Source: Streptomyces venezuelae
GTDB lineage: Bacteria; Actinomycetota; Actinomycetes; Streptomycetales; Streptomycetaceae
Assembly: GCF_008642315.1 (NCBI RefSeq)
Contig: NZ_CP029192.1
Location: forward strand, 3,844,001-3,908,000
Length of the DNA stretch: 64,000 nucleotides
Direction: 5' to 3'
Below are positions 26,342 through 34,804 of this stretch, one piece after another (within the stretch, counting starts at the first letter, position 1; each line of letters opens with the position of its first letter). The translations under genes were made by a program, and so were the position numbers. The notes beneath the pieces are model-generated. The model was not told where the DNA came from. It did no database searches and saw only the letters and a program-made list of their open reading frames with translations.

Positions 26342-29300
26342 CGGTGAATTCCTCCTTGGTCATGATTCTCTCGACGTTCCGCACCTCGGGGAACTCCGGC
26401 AATGGCAGACCCTTGCGGGCGGCCATTCTGCCGCGCAGGGAATTCGGCCCCTCGATCTGGGACCAGCCAGGTTCACCGCCGGGACGCAGAGAACTCAACG
26501 GTACGTCGTACTCCACGTAGCTCGTGCCCGGCGCCGCCTGGCGTCCGTACGCGGAGGAATCCGGCGGGTTCGCGACGTAGGAGCGGTCACCCGCTCCTGG
26601 CTGGACCCTGCCCTCCGACACCATCTTGTTGTACTCGTCGTCGGACATCCAGCGGCCTACCCGGGTCCACTCCTCGTCGGCTTCGTCACAGGACAGACCG
26701 AGCGGGTCCACCCATGCGGTCGGATTGGGTACGTAGGAGTGGTGATTCGGCGCCGGAAGGAGGCCGAGCGGATCAGGTGACTGATAACGGGCCGTGTCCG
26801 GCTCGTAATAGCGGAAATGGTTGTAGTGGAGTCCCGTTTCCTCGTCGTGGTACTGGCCGGGGAAACGCAGTGGACAGTCCTTACCGCCGCCGGATTCGCT
26901 GCGCGAACCGCCTGTGGGGCTGCCCCACAAGCTCGTGGCGGAGCTCCATGCCACCGCACCATCCTCGTCGATCAGCTCCGTGGGTGTCCCCGTCCCATCG
27001 GTGACGATGGCGTAGAAGTGGGCGTCGATCTCGCGCTGCGGAACGTCGCGGGCCGTCTCCGGAAGGCGGCGCACGCACTGCGCGACGGGACGCAACGAAT
27101 CGGGCTTCCACTGCCACGTGGTGACCGTCTGTTCCCCGGTGCCCGCGCCGACCCGCACCTGTTCCGCGATCCGCGCCCCGTCCCAGGCGAACCGCACCCG
27201 CTCGAGCACCTCGCCGTCCGCTCCGATGTGCCGCTTCTCCACGCGGCGCCCCAGCGGGTCGTAGTGGTAGGACCAAACGGTTCCGTCGGGGACCGTCACG
27301 CGCACGAGGCGGTCCTCGGCATCCCACGCGTACGCCCAGGCCCGAGTCTTCCCCGAGAGCAGCTTCTGGGACTTGCGGACAGTCCGTCCCTGAGCGTCGT
27401 ACTCGTAGAAGGTGCGCCCCGCACGGCGCAGCAGGGTGCCCGTGAAGTGCCGCTCGCCCTGCGTCGCGTGGTGCTCGGATTCGTCATCCGTCGGCCAGGA
27501 CGCCGAGGAGACGTTCCCGGAGCCGTCGTACGCGTACGACTCGGACCAGTCGCGGCCGTTGACCTCGACTACGCGACCCGCCCGGTCCAGGACCAGGCCG
27601 CGGGTCCTGCCGTCGTGCTCCGTGACTTCCGCGAGATGGCCATCCTGGTAGTACCGGAAGTCGCGCCCCCAACGCGGTGCGGACGTCTCCGCGCTCGTCA
27701 GCGACTGTCGGGTCAGCCGATGATTGCCGTCCCACTCCTGGGCGAGCCGCACGCCCGGAAATAGCGCCCGTTCGATCTCGTGGCCGGCTTCGTCGTAGGC
27801 GAGCTCCATGCACCGCCGCGCGACGTGCAGGCCTGTGGGCCGGCCCGCGGCGTCGTACTCCCACGACGCGGGGACGCCGCTCGGCGTGGTGAAGCTCGTC
27901 CGTCGGCCGTTCGCATCGTAGGCCGCAGTAGTGGTGTCACCGTTGCAGCTCTCCTCGACGACCCGGCCCAGACCGTCGCGGACGAAGCCGATCCGCGTGT
28001 GTTCGTTCTCGGCTCCGACGAGCCGGCCCGCGGTGTCGTACGCGTACGTGGTGACGCGGTCGTCGCAGCGTTGCTGGACTACCTTCCCCAGGGCGTTGCG
28101 GATGTAGCGAGCCGTCTGCCCCGCGCCGTTGACCCTCTCTGCCAGGCGGCCGGCTGGGTCGTAGCTGTAAGTGAGCGAACGGCCGTTGAAGTCCGTCTCG
28201 GAGATGACGTTGCCCACTGGGTCACGTGTGTAGGTCCACGCCTTGTCCCGCGCGTCGCGCACCTCCCTCAGCCGGAGTTCGGTGTCGTAGGCGAAGACGA
28301 GACGCGTGTCGTCAGGGTTGATCCGCGCCGTCGCCAGATTGAATGGGCCGGTCTCGAAGCGGGTACGGGCCCCACCCGGTGCCCGGTGCTCCAGCAGGTT
28401 GCCCTCGCCGTCGTACGTCCAGCTCTCGGTTGCACCGTCAGGGCTTACCCTGCGGCTGAGCTTGCCTTCGAGCGTCCATGACAGCGTGGTGAGGCTGCCG
28501 AGCTGATCGCGCACGGCGACGATCCTGCCGAAGGTGTCCCGTTCGAACCGGGTCGTGCAGCCCAGGTGGTCCGTCTCCGCCACCGGCAGGCCGTGGGCGT
28601 CGCAGTCGATGCGGCGTTCGGTGCCCAGCGGGTCGATGACCGCGCTCAGATGACCGAGACGGTCGTATCGGTAGCGCGTCGTGAACCCGGCGGGGTCCGT
28701 ACTCTCGGTCACGTTGCCCCGGTCGTCGTAGCGGTGCCGCCAGACGGCCCCGTCGGACGCGACGACCTCGACAGGCAGCTGCAGCTCGTCGAACACGACA
28801 CTCAGCTTCGATCCGTCGGGGCGGGTCACCGAGGTGAGGTTGCCGTACGCGTCATGGCGGTACCTGGTCCGCGCCCCGTTCGCGTCGGTGCTCGCCGCCA
28901 GGTTGTTGTAGCGGTCCCACTCGTTGTGTCGGACCTGGCCGAGAGCGTCGGTTTCCGCCGTGACCTGGAGCAGTTCGTTGTACTCGTAGGTGGTGGTGAA
29001 ACCGAGGCTGTCGGTGTACCGCGTACGCCGGTTCTCCGTGTCGTACGCCACAACGCAGTCGAGGAACCCGTCGGCGCCCTCGCCCCTGATGACGCGGTCC
29101 TGATCGTCGTAGGTGAAGCGGTACCAGGAGCCGTTGCGGTCCACCCACGACGTGATGTGCCCCTCGGCGTCGTAGAACAGCCGGAAGGGCAGCCCGCTGG
29201 AGTTGTGGATCTCGGTGAGGTTGCCTTGGCCGTCGTAGGAGTAGCGCAGCAGCTCCGTGCCGCCCGGCTCGCCGACGGCCGGGGAGGCCTCGCGGTCCGT

Positions 29301-30917
29301 CTCCGCCATGAGGCTGAGCCGCGTAACACGTCCGTCCACGGTCTCGACCGCGACGTGGTGCCCGCCCGAGGTGCGCATCGCTGTCGGGGTGCCGTCCTGA
29401 GCACGTTCCACGGTCACGCTGTGGCCGTTGCGGTCCGTGATGGCCCGCAGCGGAAGTGTGAAGGCGGCGAGGTCCCCGGCGGTGTGGGCCTGCGGGGAGA
29501 AGTGGCGGACGTGGCCGGTCCTGGGGTCGGTGATGCGCAGCGGCGCGCTGCCGCCGTCCCACTTCAGCGGCCACCGGGGGCCTTCGACCGGCAGGACTTC
29601 GGCACCCGGGCTTGGGACGGGATAGGAAAGGATCATGCCGTCCTCGCTCGCGAACAGGACTCCCTGATCATCGAGCTCGAGGCGCTCGTCAAGTGTGGAC
29701 GCCCACGACTCACCGAAGTGGCGTCCCCACCGGTAGGTGGAGAGATGGGTGCGGCGGAGCACCATCGGGAGCAGGCCCGGGAGCGCGAAGTCCGTCTTGC
29801 CCATGATCATTTCACCCGTGACCATGTCGATCGGGTCGCCGTTCTTGCACCGCCCCTTAGTTGGCTTGCTCTTGGCAACCGCGTCGTCCGCGCCCTTGCG
29901 CAGACCTCCCTTGCCGAGCCCCTTCGCCATACCCTTCAGGCCGCCCTTGGCTAGGCCCTTCACGCCCTTGGCAAGTTTGGCGGCGGTGGTGATGCCCTTG
30001 CCGCCCGGGATGCAGTCCATGGCGGAGAAGGCCACATCCATGAGGGTGGCCTGGCCCTTCGCGTATTTGCTCAAGGTGTCGGCCAGGATGATCGCCCCGG
30101 CGACGATGACGATGGCGGCGAGGATGGGTCCGCCGACGATCATCGCGATCACGCCCACGACGGCGACGACGACCTTGCAGACGGCGACGATGGTGTCCCA
30201 GTTGTCGGAGACCCAGTCGCCGACCTCCTCCCACCACTTGCGGTTGGGGATACCCGCATCCGACGCCTCGTCGATCTTCTTCTTCGCGGTGCCCGCGGCC
30301 TCCTCGCGCATCTTGCGCGCGTCGGCCGCCATCTTCTTCGCCGCCTCCAGCGCACTCTTCGCGGAGTCGACGTCACCCTGGGCGGACTTCTGGGCCTTCT
30401 CCGCGGAGTGCGCGTTGCGGGTGGCGGCCTTGACCTTGTCCTCGTCCGGCTTGGGCACGTCCTTGCCGCCGCCGGGCTTGTCCTTGTACTTGTCGGCTTC
30501 CTTGCCGGCCCTCTCCACCCACGAATCGGCGGAGGAAAGACGGGACTTGGCGGACGACAGATCGGCCTGCGCCTCACGCCCCTTGACCAGCGCCTTGTCG
30601 GCCAGCGACTGGGCGCGCTCCAGCTCCGGCCAGTACGCGGACAGCGCGTCGCCCGCCATCTCGTAGGACGTGCGGAGCTTCTTCAGCTTGTCGGGGGCGT
30701 CCTCGAACTTCTCCGTGAACGCGTCGGCGGTCTTGCCCACCCACTTCAGGATGGCCTCGTCGCCCGCCATCCCCTTGATGTCCCGCAGCACCTTGCCCAC
30801 GTCGTCGGCGAAGTCGTGCAGGTTCTTGGCCAGCGAGCGCACCCGGTGCGGATCACCCGGCGTTGGATCCTTCTCCAGATCCAGCACATGCCAGTCCCGC
30901 GGCCGATGGCCCCCCAT
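26328..30917 (-). CDS. T7SS-type RHS polymorphic toxin with TreTu-like ADP-ribosyltransferase tip
   Basis: 1529 residues. The N-terminus has the same motif as the cassette proteins downstream (DWHVLDLEKDPTPGDP), a putative T7SS targeting domain, followed by a helical region to about 230 and a hydrophobic segment (about 235-280). The RHS shell starts near 365 (GDPIDMVTGEM) and closes at YYEPDTARYQSPDPLGL. The last ~119 residues form the tip; its VEYDVPLSSL, GPNSLRGRMAARKGLPLPE and MSDDEYNKM patterns resemble TreTu toxins, which ADP-ribosylate EF-Tu. ATG at 30917 has a GGGGGAA site. The protein-A paralog gene lies upstream on the same strand and the immunity gene overlaps the end. The family call for the tip rests on pattern memory. 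Confidence 0.85.
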   Translation of the reverse strand: MGGHRPRDWHVLDLEKDPTPGDPHRVRSLAKNLHDFADDVGKVLRDIKGMAGDEAILKWVGKTADAFTEKFEDAPDKLKKLRTSYEMAGDALSAYWPELERAQSLADKALVKGREAQADLSSAKSRLSSADSWVERAGKEADKYKDKPGGGKDVPKPDEDKVKAATRNAHSAEKAQKSAQGDVDSAKSALEAAKKMAADARKMREEAAGTAKKKIDEASDAGIPNRKWWEEVGDWVSDNWDTIVAVCKVVVAVVGVIAMIVGGPILAAIVIVAGAIILADTLSKYAKGQATLMDVAFSAMDCIPGGKGITTAAKLAKGVKGLAKGGLKGMAKGLGKGGLRKGADDAVAKSKPTKGRCKNGDPIDMVTGEMIMGKTDFALPGLLPMVLRRTHLSTYRWGRHFGESWASTLDERLELDDQGVLFASEDGMILSYPVPSPGAEVLPVEGPRWPLKWDGGSAPLRITDPRTGHVRHFSPQAHTAGDLAAFTLPLRAITDRNGHSVTVERAQDGTPTAMRTSGGHHVAVETVDGRVTRLSLMAETDREASPAVGEPGGTELLRYSYDGQGNLTEIHNSSGLPFRLFYDAEGHITSWVDRNGSWYRFTYDDQDRVIRGEGADGFLDCVVAYDTENRRTRYTDSLGFTTTYEYNELLQVTAETDALGQVRHNEWDRYNNLAASTDANGARTRYRHDAYGNLTSVTRPDGSKLSVVFDELQLPVEVVASDGAVWRHRYDDRGNVTESTDPAGFTTRYRYDRLGHLSAVIDPLGTERRIDCDAHGLPVAETDHLGCTTRFERDTFGRIVAVRDQLGSLTTLSWTLEGKLSRRVSPDGATESWTYDGEGNLLEHRAPGGARTRFETGPFNLATARINPDDTRLVFAYDTELRLREVRDARDKAWTYTRDPVGNVISETDFNGRSLTYSYDPAGRLAERVNGAGQTARYIRNALGKVVQQRCDDRVTTYAYDTAGRLVGAENEHTRIGFVRDGLGRVVEESCNGDTTTAAYDANGRRTSFTTPSGVPASWEYDAAGRPTGLHVARRCMELAYDEAGHEIERALFPGVRLAQEWDGNHRLTRQSLTSAETSAPRWGRDFRYYQDGHLAEVTEHDGRTRGLVLDRAGRVVEVNGRDWSESYAYDGSGNVSSASWPTDDESEHHATQGERHFTGTLLRRAGRTFYEYDAQGRTVRKSQKLLSGKTRAWAYAWDAEDRLVRVTVPDGTVWSYHYDPLGRRVEKRHIGADGEVLERVRFAWDGARIAEQVRVGAGTGEQTVTTWQWKPDSLRPVAQCVRRLPETARDVPQREIDAHFYAIVTDGTGTPTELIDEDGAVAWSSATSLWGSPTGGSRSESGGGKDCPLRFPGQYHDEETGLHYNHFRYYEPDTARYQSPDPLGLLPAPNHHSYVPNPTAWVDPLGLSCDEADEEWTRVGRWMSDDEYNKMVSEGRVQPGAGDRSYVANPPDSSAYGRQAAPGTSYVEYDVPLSSLRPGGEPGWSQIEGPNSLRGRMAARKGLPLPEFPEVRNVERIMTKEEFTGGAG

Positions 30918-30937
30918 GCGACGTTCCCCCGTTGCTC

Positions 30938-30970
30938 ACTTCGCTTGCTGTCCGTACGCGAAAGCGAAGT
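30938..30970. repeat. 9-bp inverted repeat upstream of RHS toxin gene
   Basis: ACTTCGCTT at 30938-30946 is the exact reverse complement of AAGCGAAGT at 30962-30970. It lies 21 bases upstream of the toxin start codon. It could be an operator for a dimeric repressor or a small leader hairpin. Confidence 0.45.
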
Positions 30971-31056
30971 TACTAAACGATCACCGTCCAGGAAAAGGCG
31001 CTCCTCAGTATCTGACGTGTCCTGCCGGTCTCCGACAAACCCTGGGAGGCCCTGTC

Positions 31057-31698
31057 CTACTCCGCGAAGCGGAACGTAGAAGTCACCGCGTCGAAGATGT
31101 CGAAGAACGAGTCCGCGAGTTCGAGGAGCCGGCTGCTGCCGGAGACCAGGGCCACCTTGCCCTCCTGGCCGGGGACCGGGATGAAGGTCTGCATGAGGAC
31201 GACGCGGATGGTGCGCTCGTCGCCGGGGACGGAGACGTCCTCGATGCCGTACGTGCGGGCGGCGAGGCCGACGCCCGGGATGTCGACCGTCTCGACCTTC
31301 CGCCACGTGTCCCCCTCCCGCTTGGCCTCGCGGACGCCGAGCTGGGCGACGATGCGGTCCGGGTCGGTGGGGAGGACGTCGCCGTCCGGGGTACGGGCGC
31401 CGACCAGGGAGACGGTGACCGAGCCCGTCACCGGCGTATCGCCGCCGAAGCTCTCCGCCATGCAGCCGCAGTACAGCGCGCCGGACTGCCACGCGTCCTT
31501 CGACGCCTTGCGCAGGAACGCCTCGAACGTCTCCCGGTGCGGGGCGAGCTCCGGGCGGGCCCGGACGCGGTCGTTGATCATCTGGCGGATGGCGGCGTCG
31601 CGCGACTCGGGGCGCACGTCGAACTCCCACCACGTCTCCGGCACCTTGATGCTGAAGCCGCCGCGCGCGATGGTCTGCGGTGCTGTGTAGCGGGCCAT
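31057..31698 (-). CDS. protein A paralog linked to the RHS toxin gene
   Basis: 213 residues, no signal peptide. It belongs to the same family as the four A proteins of the cassettes: an N-terminal FSIKVPETWWEFDV strand-turn, a central block with ALYCGCMAESFGGDTPVTG, and the C-terminal signature FDIFDAVTSTFRFAE. I infer a Mog1/PsbP-like alpha/beta sandwich. Its place just upstream of a T7SS-type toxin, as in the cassettes, suggests a role in handling such substrates (chaperone or adaptor). ATG at 31698 is chosen for GGAAAGGGTG upstream; a GTG at 31707 is too close to that site. Confidence 0.65.
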   Translation of the reverse strand: MARYTAPQTIARGGFSIKVPETWWEFDVRPESRDAAIRQMINDRVRARPELAPHRETFEAFLRKASKDAWQSGALYCGCMAESFGGDTPVTGSVTVSLVGARTPDGDVLPTDPDRIVAQLGVREAKREGDTWRKVETVDIPGVGLAARTYGIEDVSVPGDERTIRVVLMQTFIPVPGQEGKVALVSGSSRLLELADSFFDIFDAVTSTFRFAE

Positions 31699-31719
31699 GA
31701 CTGGCACCCTTTCCGTCCC

Positions 31720-31771
31720 CCGGGCCGACTGTTCTCCGGTCCGCCTGATCTCCGGGCCGACTGTTCTCCGG
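31720..31771. repeat. 20-bp perfect direct repeat
   Basis: A 20-mer containing GGGCCGACTGTTCTCC occurs at 31720-31739 and again at 31752-31771, upstream of the protein-A gene. It may be a tandem regulator site for the toxin operon. Confidence 0.5.
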
Positions 31772-31791
31772 CCGCCAGCCTACGGGCGGCC
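31770..31791. terminator. small GC hairpin downstream of DinB gene
   Basis: GGCCGCC at 31770-31776 pairs with GGGCGGCC at 31784-31791 around AGCCTAC. It lies just after the stop of the minus-strand DinB gene and before the toxin operon, so it may end the DinB transcript. Confidence 0.4.
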
Positions 31792-31799
31792 TTTCCGGG

Positions 31800-32378
31800 C
31801 TACTCCCCGGTGGCCCCGTCGATCCGCTCCCTGAGCAGGTCGGCGTGCCCGTTGTGGCGGGCGTACTCCTCGACCATGTGCGTGAGGACATAGCGCAGCG
31901 AGTACGTGTCGCCGCGGAAGTCGACGGAGATGTCGAGGGAACCGGCGCGGTTCAGTGCCTCCACGATGCCGCGGGAGCGGGCGCACTCCGCGTGCCATGT
32001 CGCGAACGCCTCGTCGGGGTCGGCGTCCGCCACGTCGAAGTCGGCGTGCTCGCCCGGGACCCGGCCCTGCCAGTGGGCGTTCGCCGCCTCGCGGCTCAGC
32101 ACGTTCCGGAACCAGGACCGCTCGACCTCCGCGAGGTGCCGGACGAGCCCCAGCAGCGACATGTCCGAGGGCGGCACGGCCCGCTCCTTGAGCTGCTCGG
32201 CGGTCAGTCCCGCGCACTTCATCGCGAGGGTCTCGCGCTGGTACTGGAGGAAGGCGGTGAGCGAGGTGTATTCGTCGGCGGCGGCGTGCGGGGGGTCGGT
32301 TCTGCGGGGGACGGATATGGGGGTGGTGGGGGTGGTCGAAGTGGTGGGCGCGGCGGGCGTGGGGATCTCGTCTGGCAT
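31800..32378 (-). CDS. DinB-family (DUF664) protein
   Basis: 192 residues. After a low-complexity Pro/Thr N-terminus (about 1-35) the four-helix DinB-like bundle begins (LTAFLQYQRETLAMKCAGL). The expected metal-binding histidines are visible in LVRHLAEVERSW and in the C-terminal HMVEEYARHNGHADLLRE motif, typical of DUF664 proteins. Many act as thiol-dependent metalloenzymes; the substrate here is unknown. It is on the same strand as the RHS operon, 101 bases upstream of the A gene, but is likely independent. Confidence 0.85.
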   Translation of the reverse strand: MPDEIPTPAAPTTSTTPTTPISVPRRTDPPHAAADEYTSLTAFLQYQRETLAMKCAGLTAEQLKERAVPPSDMSLLGLVRHLAEVERSWFRNVLSREAANAHWQGRVPGEHADFDVADADPDEAFATWHAECARSRGIVEALNRAGSLDISVDFRGDTYSLRYVLTHMVEEYARHNGHADLLRERIDGATGE

Positions 32379-32500
32379 CGGGCCATCATGCCGATGCCGG
32401 GCGCGCGCCGCGTGGGATATCCGTGGTCCGCGCGCCGCCCTCGTACCGCCCGTCCCACCACCCGTGGTCCTCGGCTCGTCGCGACAGTAAAGTGCGGCGA

Positions 32501-34804
32501 ATGAACGAGGGGGACGCTGTGGCCGTGGAAGCGAAGGGTGCGGGGCGCACGGGGGCGGACCGGGTTCGCCACGGCAACGGAGCGAGGCCCGCTCGGGGCA
32601 GCAGGGGGACCGGCCCGGGGCCGTGGCGCCGATCCCTCCTGGTCACCCTCCTCCTTCTCTCTTTCCTCGCCGCCGCCCCCGCCCCCGCCCTCGCCGCCGC
32701 CCCCAAACCACCCCCGCAAGAGTCCACCCAGGCCGCCGTACTCGCCGACCGCCTCCGCGAGAACCCCGTCCACGTCACCGACCAAATCCCCCGCGCCGTC
32801 CCCCGATCCACCGCCCCCGACTACGCCGAAGTGGCCGAAGGCATCAGGAAACGGACCGGCGTGCGGACCTACGTGCTCGTGCTGCCCGAGGGCGGTACCA
32901 GCATGGAGAGCAAGGCGTTGCTCGGCGCCGTGCACGACCGGCTCGGGCGGGACGGACTGTACGTGCTCATCGACGAGCACTCCGTCTCCCAGGCCGTCGC
33001 CTTCGGCGTGCGCGCGCCCGCCGAGGACGCCTGGTCGGTGCAGCTCCACGAACTCCCCTACGACGCCGGGCCTCTGCTCAGCTTCGAACGGTTCGCCGAC
33101 ATCATCGCGCTGGGCCCGAAGAAGGCCGCGGAGCGGGCCGAGGCCGCCCGTGAGAAGTACGGGTCGCGCGGCCCCGACGGCGGTCCCGGCGAGGAGCCCG
33201 ACGAGCTGCACATCGGCCCCACCGACCGCCGCAACCAGTCCTTCGTCACCGGTATCGCGCTCACCGGCCTCCCACTGCTCGTCCTGCTGATCTCCCCGTA
33301 CGTGCGCCGCTGGTGGCGACGGCGCCGGACCCCGCCCCTCGATGCCGTCTCCCTGAGCAAGGACGATGACGATGCGGGACCGGGACCGGTCACGCCCCGG
33401 CCCCGGGCCCGTCGGCTCCACTGGGCCGAGGGCGCCGTCGCCCTCGCCCTCGCCGCGGCCGTCGCCCTCACCGCGACCGCCCTCTTCGACCAGACCACCT
33501 CCAGTGCCTCGCCCCCGCCCACCGCCGCCGACATGGCGTCGCGCGTCGACCGCGTGGTGGACGGACTGCGCCGCGACCCGGTCTACAGCGACCCCGAGAG
33601 CCCCCGCCCCCTCACGGCCCGGCAGCTCGACGACCTCCGCTCCCGCACGAAGGACGCCGACTACGGCTCCGTATACGTCGCCCTCGTACCGCAGACGCCC
33701 GACGACGAGTCCGCCGGCGACACCGAGGCCTTCGCCGACGCGCTCCACCGCGGCCTCGGCAAGCCCGGCGTGTACGTCGTCGCCGACCCGCTCTCGGGGG
33801 ACATCGACGTCGTCACGTACGACGTACGCATCGACGCGAACCGCATCGCCTTCGACCTCCCCGACGGCATCGGCTACGACGAATCCGAGAAGCGTTCCGC
33901 CGACCACCGGCTGGGCCAACGGCTCGACAAGCTCCTGACGTTCCTCGACGACTCGCCCCGCACGGACGACCCCGAGACCTCGTCGGTCGGGACCGGCGCG
34001 CCCGACCCCGTCGAGGACACCGCCCTGCCGCGCCTGTTCAGCACGGATTTCTGGCCAGGGCTCCTGGTGGGCGCGGTCGGGGCCGTGATCGTCCTCCTCG
34101 TGGTCGCCGCCGTGCTCGGGATCCTGGGGCGTGCGGTGCCGGGGCTGCGTACCGCCGCTCCGGGCATCCGCGTCATCCGACCGAGGCCCGGGGGCGGGGG
34201 AAGGGCCGGAGGAAGGAACGCGACGCTCGTCGGCTTCGACGCCCCCACCGCCCCCTCCGCCTCCTACCTCCGCCGCACCGCCCACGAGGAACTCACCGCC
34301 TTGGCCCGCGAGTTCGACCCCGACGCCGCCCTGCCCCCGGGTCTGCGCACCCGCGTATGGGACTGCCTCGACACCGCCACCCTGCTCGCCGACCGGGACG
34401 CCGGCGGGCCCGACGGCCGCGTCGACGACGACGTACCGGCCGCCGACCTCGCCGCCGCCGTCACGCTCGCCCGCATGGGCCGCGCCGCGCTCGCGAACCG
34501 CGACACCGACAAGCCGTGCTGCGCGCTCAACCCGCTGCACGGCCCGGCCACCGGCTGGCGCGACGCCCAGTACGCGCCGGAGGACAGCAGGCGTCGCACG
34601 ATCCCCGTCTGCGACACGTGCCGCGCCTTCGTCACCGAACGGCCGGACCTCGCCCACACGCGCCGCCTCACGCTGCCGTCGCCCTCGGGCGGGCGCGGCG
34701 CCGACCGCGTCCCCTACGAGGACGCCGCGGGGCCGATGGGCGCCGCGCGCAAGGGTGTTCCGCAATTCATCCGCCAGGTACGGGAGTACGCCGGTGTCCA
34801 GTGA
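32501..34804 (+). CDS. secreted/membrane protein with two TPM-like domains and a cysteine C-terminal domain
   Basis: 767 residues. A signal-like hydrophobic segment is near 48-65. The first TPM-like extracytoplasmic domain follows (ADRLRENPVHV … YVLVLPEGG), then a TM helix near 250. A second such unit comes next (VDGLRRDPVYSDPESP … VYVALVP), followed by a TM helix near 515. A cytoplasmic part ends with CCALNPLHG and a CDTC motif, which could bind zinc. The next gene is a shorter paralog overlapping by 11 bases. GTG at 32519 has a better ribosome-binding site (GAGGGGGAC) than ATG 32501, so the true start may be six codons later. Function unknown; its position suggests an envelope part of the T7SS-like system. 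Confidence 0.65.
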   Translation: MNEGDAVAVEAKGAGRTGADRVRHGNGARPARGSRGTGPGPWRRSLLVTLLLLSFLAAAPAPALAAAPKPPPQESTQAAVLADRLRENPVHVTDQIPRAVPRSTAPDYAEVAEGIRKRTGVRTYVLVLPEGGTSMESKALLGAVHDRLGRDGLYVLIDEHSVSQAVAFGVRAPAEDAWSVQLHELPYDAGPLLSFERFADIIALGPKKAAERAEAAREKYGSRGPDGGPGEEPDELHIGPTDRRNQSFVTGIALTGLPLLVLLISPYVRRWWRRRRTPPLDAVSLSKDDDDAGPGPVTPRPRARRLHWAEGAVALALAAAVALTATALFDQTTSSASPPPTAADMASRVDRVVDGLRRDPVYSDPESPRPLTARQLDDLRSRTKDADYGSVYVALVPQTPDDESAGDTEAFADALHRGLGKPGVYVVADPLSGDIDVVTYDVRIDANRIAFDLPDGIGYDESEKRSADHRLGQRLDKLLTFLDDSPRTDDPETSSVGTGAPDPVEDTALPRLFSTDFWPGLLVGAVGAVIVLLVVAAVLGILGRAVPGLRTAAPGIRVIRPRPGGGGRAGGRNATLVGFDAPTAPSASYLRRTAHEELTALAREFDPDAALPPGLRTRVWDCLDTATLLADRDAGGPDGRVDDDVPAADLAAAVTLARMGRAALANRDTDKPCCALNPLHGPATGWRDAQYAPEDSRRRTIPVCDTCRAFVTERPDLAHTRRLTLPSPSGGRGADRVPYEDAAGPMGAARKGVPQFIRQVREYAGVQ

